DNA of 64,000 nt from Anthonomus grandis grandis (Eukaryota > Arthropoda > Insecta > Coleoptera > Curculionidae). Location: assembly GCF_022605725.1 (NCBI RefSeq), contig NC_065556.1, positions 6,944,001 through 7,008,000 on the forward strand. Direction: 5' to 3'. Below the pieces are notes generated by a model. That model ran no database searches and was not told the DNA's origin. It was given only the letters and a program-made list of their open reading frames with translations. A program made the position numbers and the translations under genes. Positions 58,083 through 64,000 of this stretch are shown here, in pieces. Every line of letters starts with the position of its first letter. Position 1 is the stretch's first letter.

Positions 58083-58575
58083 TTCAAAAAAGTAGTCCAT
58101 TTTTCTTAAAGAGACCTCTTAATAATAAAAATTCAGAGATTGGAGAGACACAAAGTCAATAGTCTCAGATTATGTTTATTTTTTAAAAACTATTACACGT
58201 GTTTCGCCCTTAGGCATCATCCGTACCTTTGCCAGAGACATTGTTTTTTACAAGAGGTATAAGGATGTCTGTTTGGTCTGTAGTGGGGATGAACTCGGAC
58301 TGGATAATTTTTTGTATTTTTTAAACTCTCTACATCCTAACATAACTTTTACTTTGGAAAAAGAAAAAGACGGTAAGCTTCCTTTTTCAGACTAGAGAAA
58401 ACAACAAAATCAACTTTGATATTTATAGAAAACCTTCCTCGACGGACAACATTATCCAGTTTGATTCTACTTCCCCCTATTTTCATAAATTTGCTGCATT
58501 CAACTCCGTTTTCTACCGGTTATTTAAAATACCATTATCAATAAACGTCTTTCAAAAATCATCAGCACGTGACTT
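58083..58575 (+). pseudogene. PLE remnant: inverted terminal repeat joined to RT
   Basis: 58083-58222 is an inverted terminal-repeat fragment (shared with 1861-2011). It runs straight into RT coding sequence: DVCLVCSGDELGLDNFLYFL, NSLHPNITFTLEKEKDGKLP, a frameshift at about 58385, then INFDIYRKPSSTDNIIQFDS and YFHKFAAFNSVFYRLFKIPL. The segment starts just after where the YVDD motif would be. The sequence differs clearly from the intact PLE at 12.6 kb, so it is another PLE lineage. Confidence 0.75.
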
Positions 58576-59236
58576 TGCCTGAAATGGATTTAACGCGCTT
58601 TGTCGGGAAGGTGAGCATTTAGCAACAACGCATCGCTAAAGCAAAGTAGAACACTGTTCGTCTCGCAGCAGACGGGTCAATGTTACCACGTTACCAGAGA
58701 TCGGGAGGAACCGATTCGTGCATTTTTTGGTTTGCGTGTGGTTGGACTTTTTTGCGTTTACTTACAAATAAGTCGCACGCGTATTTGGTATTTCAAGACG
58801 TTTGATTCAGTAAAGAAAATAACATGTTTGTATTAGTTCAATCAAAATATCCTCATGTTCTTTTGGTAATACAGTTTATTCACTATTCAAATTGATCGGA
58901 TTTAATTTATTCATAAAAAATGCTTTTATATAGGAGGGTATTAGTATCACAAATTTAGGGAAAGAAGGAATGAAATCTAAAAAAGTATATAATTTGGTCT
59001 CACTTTCAAATATATGTATCTAAAACAGTTTTTAGTAATTAAGATATAAATAATAAATTAGACATTTGAGTGACTTCCGTCAAAAAAGAGTAGAAGCAAC
59101 CCTATAGATCGAATAAAAAAATTATCTTATTTACAAATATGCCTAACACAGTTAGTTGGCAATTAAAATACAAAAAATAAATTAAAATAATAATGTACTT
59201 TAATTACCCACCCTACATTAATATCACAAATTAATT
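58576..59236. other. No gene recognised
   Basis: A moderately GC-richer patch (58570-58790) is followed by AT-rich DNA. No coding similarity. Confidence 0.5.
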
Positions 59237-59447
59237 TATAAAGTACAGCCTAAGAATATAAATCTAAATAAAGATAATAAAACACAAAATAAATTAATCA
59301 TAACAAAAATTAACTATATGAGAAAAAAACACACAACACAACATTTATCTCAAATTATAATTACTAAAGATTAACTAAACCGAGAACTAAACAGTGGGTG
59401 TGCCAGGCGTAGTAATGCAATAATAAATATCTAATAAAAATGATGTT

Positions 59448-59503
<56 letters not shown>

Positions 59504-59761
59504 AGTTTAAAGGACTAGCGGTTCTCAAACTACTGAGTATTTTAACATTTTATAAAGTACAGCCTAAGAATATAAATCTAAATAAAGATAATAAAACACA
59601 AAATAAATTAATCATAACAAAAATTAACTATATGAGAAAAAAACACACAACACAACATTTATCTCAAATTATAATTACTAAAGATTAACTAAACCGAGAA
59701 CTAAACAGTGGGTGTGCCAGGCGTAGTAATGCAATAATAAATATCTAATAAAAATGATGTT

Positions 59762-59817
<56 letters not shown>

Positions 59818-59864
59818 AGTTTAAAGGACTAGCGGTTCTCAAACTACTGAGTATTTTAACATTT
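59237..59864. repeat. 314-bp perfect-looking tandem duplication with TA runs
   Basis: 59237-59550 and 59551-59864 read the same base by base, including a TA microsatellite of equal length (about 50 bp, at 59450-59500 and 59764-59814). The unit ends in the start of the mariner TIR. Confidence 0.93.
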
Positions 59865-61227
59865 AATGCAGTTTTTTGGAAAATAATCGCAATTCTTTGT
59901 CAAACAATTAATTTATAACAATCATACATAAACACTAGTCCAACAAATGCTGAAAATGGCCACTGTTAACCTCTATGCAATAGTACAGATTTTGTTACCT
60001 GTTGGCATTCAAATGTAATCCTTTCGCGCATTTCTTCTATTAAAGCTGGTTGGGTAGCATAGGTTTTACTCTTTAGGTGACCCCACAAAAAAAAAATCCA
60101 GAGGAGGTCAGGTAACTGCGCGGCCCATTCAACAGAGCCTCTCCGTCCAATCCAGCGACCAGGATAGTTCTCATTTAAATAATTGCGGACAGCTATTACC
60201 TATTGAGGGGGCGCACCATCCTGCTGAAACAACAACTCGTCTTCAACGTATTGACTGTTATTGTCATTTTCAATCATGTTGGTGATTGCCAAATCGATAG
60301 CTTCTTGTAAGATCTAATTTTTAACCACACCAAAAGTTAAATTTTTCGGGATGTTGAGTATGTGCTTCGTGATAAATGTGTGGATTGTGGTCCGACCAAT
60401 AACGGCAATTATGACGGTTTACAGTGCCGTTTAAGAAAAACGAGAATAATCTGAGAAATAAACGTTAAACACATAATTGGGATTATTTAATACTCTTCCA
60501 CTAGTTATTTCACAGAACTCCAAGCGCCATTCCTCATAGTCTTTATTTATTTCGTGTATCAGCTTTATTTTATAGTCAAAATCTCTAGTTATAATCGCTT
60601 GTATACTTCCCCGATTGATCCCAGATACAGAAGCTAACTGTCGAGTGCTTAGTTCCATATTAACATGTCTCAAAACCGCAACCTCTACAGCTTCGTTTCT
60701 TACAGGTTTCTTAACATTCCTTTTTTTATTGGCCACCGACCCTGTTTCCCTGAATTAATTCTATGACATACTTTCTTTGTACGTTCCTGTTTTCTTCACG
60801 TTCATTGAATAGTTCAAAATGTATTTTGATTGTTAGCAAAAAATGATTCCACTATTTTTATTCTTTCTTGTAGGGTATACACCATTTTGACTATTCCTAC
60901 TTTGTTTAACACGATTAACTAAAAATCAATGACCCGATTTCACTCTGATTAATTCAAACCGACCTCTAAGTGACATTACTTATTATTTATTTGTATTTTG
61001 ACATTCTTATTTTTTCCCTCCTAAATGTCGCTGTAAATCTGTATTATTGCATGGCTTATAATGATGGCCATTTTCAGTATTTGTTGGACTAGTGTTTATG
61101 TATGATTGTTATAAATTAATAGTTCGATAAAGAATTGCGATTTAATACAGTTTTTCCAATAAACTATATTAAATGTTAAAATAGTGAATAGTTGGAGAGC
61201 CGCTGAAGTAAAATCCTTTAAATTAGG
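59815..61227 (-). mobile_element. Mariner-like element with long TIRs
   Basis: Left arm about 59815-59971 and right arm about 61063-61227 are inverted copies: CCTARTTTAAAGGA, AGCGGYTCTCMAACTA, ATTTTAACATTTAAT, then ATCGCAATTCTTT and TTATAACAATCATACATAAA, CACTAGTCCAACAAAT and TGAAAATGGCCA. The right side continues to a CACCCTGTATA near 61467 which may be the true end; the left end would then have been lost at the TA run. Confidence 0.85.
59985..60736 (-). pseudogene. Mariner-like transposase, decayed
   Basis: 60736-60431 reads VNMELSTRQLASVSGINRGS (helix-turn-helix), EWRLEFCEITSGRVLNNPNY, and VYFSDYSRFS, where SDE-type first catalytic Asp is kept (SDY). It continues across a frameshift as HNCRYWSDHNPHI. 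Then DELLFQQDGAPPQ (second Asp, about 60235), WIGRRGSVEWAAQLPDL, a shift at the TPLD position, and FFLWGHLKSKTYATQPALIE, ending near 59985. At least four lesions. Confidence 0.85.
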
Positions 61228-62884
61228 TGCAGCCGTAAAGAAAATCAAAAGACGTTTCAAACAATGTATAACTCAACCCACTATTCCATTTAACATTTTT
61301 GAGGATAGTTCCACCCTAGCTAAGAAATGACAGATGGGGGTGGTATTATACTCTGAAAATGTTTCCTCTTGGTAATCTAAATTGACGTGCCCGAGCGTTT
61401 TCTTTTTAAAATCTTTACGAGCCCGACATGGCCGCCGTTTCGTTTTCGTTTAGCCACCCTGTATATACAGCTCTCTTCAAAGAGAAATAAAAAAAACAAA
61501 TTAATAATAATTTCTTTTAATGTTAATCACCTTTAAATATGCCTTCTTAAATAGTTCTTAGCAATCAGAATACAAAAAATTAATTATGACACACGCGTGA
61601 GCTTCATCAAAGGGGCATAAAATAAACCCCAAAGTTCAATTAATTTAGAAAAAATTTGTGTCTCACTTTCAAATACAACATGCTAGTTGAAGTTGATGTG
61701 TAGAGAGAAAATAATAAACAAAATACCATGTCTCAGAGACATGTTTTTTAAAATGATGGGATGCAAAATCACTCATATTCTCCACCACACCACGTAGATA
61801 ATAATAATAATTTTGAATTCGTTACATTAGATTACACTTATTTTTTTTGTGTTTATGGATATTGTGTACTTATAATGACGTAGGTACATGTTTTAGAACA
61901 AGCTGTATAGAATATAAGACAATATTAAACAGTTATGTATACAAAAATAAAAATTATAATATAACGAAGTGGTATATTCTAATGAAAATAGAAAAACCAA
62001 ACAAATGTAATACAAAAATTGTCATTTACAGCTCTAGAGGGGTTTCGAATTTCCATACCTCTATTATGCCTGGGATCTATGATTTCATTCTTTCCTTTCC
62101 TTTTTCCTTTTCTTTTTCCCATTTTTTAAAAATAATTATAAAAAACTTAATAGTATAAAGAACAACGTGCACAAAATTGGAACACCTTCGCAATAAAATA
62201 CTTCTAAGTGAACTCCCAATCAACATTTCAATTTTACATAATATTGAATCGCTGTTGACCCGTAGCCGATACCGCCGTTTGCACAGATCGGGCCGAACAC
62301 GCGTCACACGTTTCTTGATTTGATTCATGCTAGCCAGGCCGTGCGTTGTTGCCAAATGATACTAAACTTATCGGCGGTTCAAGAAATTGTAAGAAAAATG
62401 CCTGAATTTTGTATTTCCATTCTCAAAGGTTTATTATTTATTTTTTTGAAACGGTTTTTTAATAAAATGTTTTTAAAATCGATGTATCTAGAAACATATG
62501 GAAAGATTTTTTTATTTATCTTTTTGGTTTTTGAATAAAAAATCAAAATTTTAGAAATAAAAAAACTAGCACCTATCAACTCTTGAAAGAAATATGTACA
62601 TTTCACCAGTGAAACCCGGATTAAAAAATATTGTAAAATAAAAAAGTTATCCAGGAAACAGGAATTTATAGGTGAATAATCCCCTGAAACAGATTGCCGT
62701 AAATAATGGGTTTCCATTAAGCATAATTAATAAAATTTATTTCAAATTCCATAACAAATACAAGCTCTCCTATAATTTAATCCATAACACCAGCATTACA
62801 AATTCTTGATTTCATTGCCTCATTTATTTTGGTAGTATCTCCTCCCGATTGGCTAATTTTTTTAAAAACTATAATTTACAGATA
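61228..62884. other. No gene recognised
   Basis: AT-rich. 61448-61480 holds a CCACCCTGTATATACAG motif. A GC-richer patch at 62250-62350 (GTAGCCGATACCGCCG..) stands out but matches nothing I know. CATGTCTCAGAGACATG at 61727-61743 is a palindrome. ORFs 61847-62158, 62320-62538 and 62379-62717 overlap and look like chance. Confidence 0.5.
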
Positions 62885-63640
62885 CCTAGCGTTTAAAACT
62901 TCCAACACTAAACATTAAAGATAAAAGGGATCCCAATCGGGAGTTTACTCACTTCACTGCGGGGACTGTAATGCCGTTTTACATCTGAAAGGAAAATAAT
63001 AACGAGAGTGCAAGAACACTAAAGAGAATTTAACAAACACAAAGATACCGAAATCACCGAGACTAAATCGGTCTTTGCAAACCATTTATTGTCTTCAAAA
63101 CAATTTCCTTCCGTCCCGTAAAATGTAAAAATCCTTCATGAGTGCCCCAAGGGAAAGAAGCTTGACTTATTAGAGAAGATGGATCTAAGATCACCAGGGC
63201 AAAAAGAAGTCCTGTACTGTCTTGTCTGAAAGATGTTTTACCTTCGAACCGCATTTGTAAGTTTAGCGCTTGCCTACGAACCCGATGGTCGCTGGTTGAA
63301 TTCTCGACCAAGTCATATCTCAGTTTTTATTTTTTATTTTTATTTTTTTGCTCTATTTCCGTTCTCCCATTCAACTTAACCTCATTCTGCTTGTTTTGTT
63401 TACTTTTATTTTATTTACTTTTGAAGCCGGATTTAATGTGAACGTCAGCAATATTTTTTATGTATTTATTTTTTGTTTTAACTTAAATGTTTATAATGTT
63501 AAACGAATAGCTTTACCAGGAAGTTGTATCTCAATATTGTAATTCGTGTCTATGCATTGTTGTTTTTTATACTAGGGTTGCTTTCTACTTTTAGATCTGA
63601 TGATGCCTTAGAGCTAAACACGTGTAATAGTTTTTTTCTC
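62885..63640 (+). pseudogene. PLE 3' end: GIY-YIG domain and terminal repeat
   Basis: FKTSNT near 62893 and GVYSLHCGDCNAV at 62940-62978 open a GIY-YIG nuclease of the cysteine-bearing PLE type. After a deletion and frameshift it continues ERKIITRVQEH, a stop, EFNKHKDTEITETKSVFANH, FPSVP, a stop, VKILHECPKGKKLDLLEKM (to about 63180). About 400 bp of pyrimidine-rich 3' sequence follow, ending in TCTGATGATGCC TTAGAGC TAAACACGTGT (63595-63625), the fold-back motif shared with three other places in the window. Confidence 0.8.
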
Positions 63641-64000
63641 ATGTCAAATTGCACTAACCTAACTCGCGTTGACTGTCGTTTAATTGTTTCCAAGGTAAAA
63701 ACTGACTAAACAATTGGAACTGAATAAAATGTCACGAAGCGCATTTTTTTAAGGCAGATGGAACAATTTCGAAATATTTAGAATTTTCTTCATTGTTTTA
63801 GCCAAAAGAGACCAATAATTTCAGGAGAATACTCACTGGCAAAGCAAATAAGTATATAAATTCTAAAAAATATAAATTACAGAGATTTACAATCATATAA
63901 CTTAAAATGGGGTCCTCAGAAAAGATGAACTACTTAAAGACTATAGAGCAAATATTAATCTAAACGTTAGTAGAACGCTGAATAAATCCTGATAATCAAC
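63641..64000. other. No gene recognised
   Basis: AT-rich DNA at the right edge with no coding similarity. Confidence 0.5.

Noticed and set aside
59450..59814. TA runs as a replication origin or a CRISPR-like array
   Set aside because: Only two units, duplicated in tandem, with no spacers; they are microsatellites inside a duplication.
62250..62350. GC-richer patch as a tRNA or SINE head
   Set aside because: No tRNA-like A and B boxes with the right spacing or cloverleaf could be traced.
62320..62717. Overlapping ORFs on both strands
   Set aside because: AT-rich codons, mutual overlap and no domain; probably chance.

Overview
This is a eukaryotic window, AT-rich and full of introns and decayed reading frames, and it reads as the repeat-packed intergenic DNA of an insect. 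The insect guess rests on the repeats: a complete Ty3/gypsy errantivirus with an env gene, a MADF-BESS protein carried by a PIF/Harbinger transposon, four IS630/Tc1/mariner copies of the type with WPxRSPDLTPLDFFLWG-like catalytic ends, and jockey/I-like LINEs. A beetle is possible, but I cannot show the order from the sequence. I found no convincing host gene, tRNA, rRNA or CRISPR array. Nearly every recognisable coding stretch belongs to a transposable element.

Layout. 1-0.9 kb: 3' end of a hAT transposase. 0.9-5.4 kb: AT-rich DNA without genes, with a fragment of a Penelope-like element (PLE) terminal repeat. 5.7-7.4 kb: decayed piggyBac split by an insertion. 7.8-9.0 kb: mariner-like element with terminal inverted repeats (TIRs). 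9.58-15.29 kb: a PIF/Harbinger element with a TAA target duplication. Its two genes lie on opposite strands and interlock through each other's introns. It has been invaded by a 2.9-kb PLE with an intact 764-codon reverse transcriptase/GIY-YIG ORF and about 310-bp inverted terminal repeats. 15.4-21.1 kb: mostly empty, with hairpins, a mariner remnant and a LINE remnant. 21.16-28.45 kb: complete errantivirus on the minus strand with 202-bp LTRs that read as identical, TGCT target duplication, gag, pol broken by one stop codon, and env broken by a frameshift. 31.5-32.5 kb: internally deleted mariner. 32.7-34.9 kb: GC-rich 5' half of a LINE ending at a PLE-like tail. 36.8-40.4 kb: Mutator-like (MULE) element with 9-bp target duplication and a five-block gene with SWIM zinc finger. 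40.7-43.6 kb: two head-to-tail remnants of a transposase-like family I cannot name. 45.3-46.7 kb: mariner with about 200-bp TIRs. 47.4-56.3 kb: one plus-strand LINE interrupted by a piggyBac (TTAA duplication), by a second LINE in the opposite orientation and by a 444-bp insert. 57.1-63.7 kb: PLE fragments, a perfect-looking 314-bp tandem duplication and another mariner.

How it fits together. The order of insertion can be read from the nesting: Harbinger before PLE; LINE before piggyBac and before the minus-strand LINE. The least damaged elements, presumably the youngest, are the PLE at 12.2-15.1 kb and the errantivirus. All reading was by eye, so percent identities and family names below clade level are estimates, and boundaries without a target duplication are approximate.
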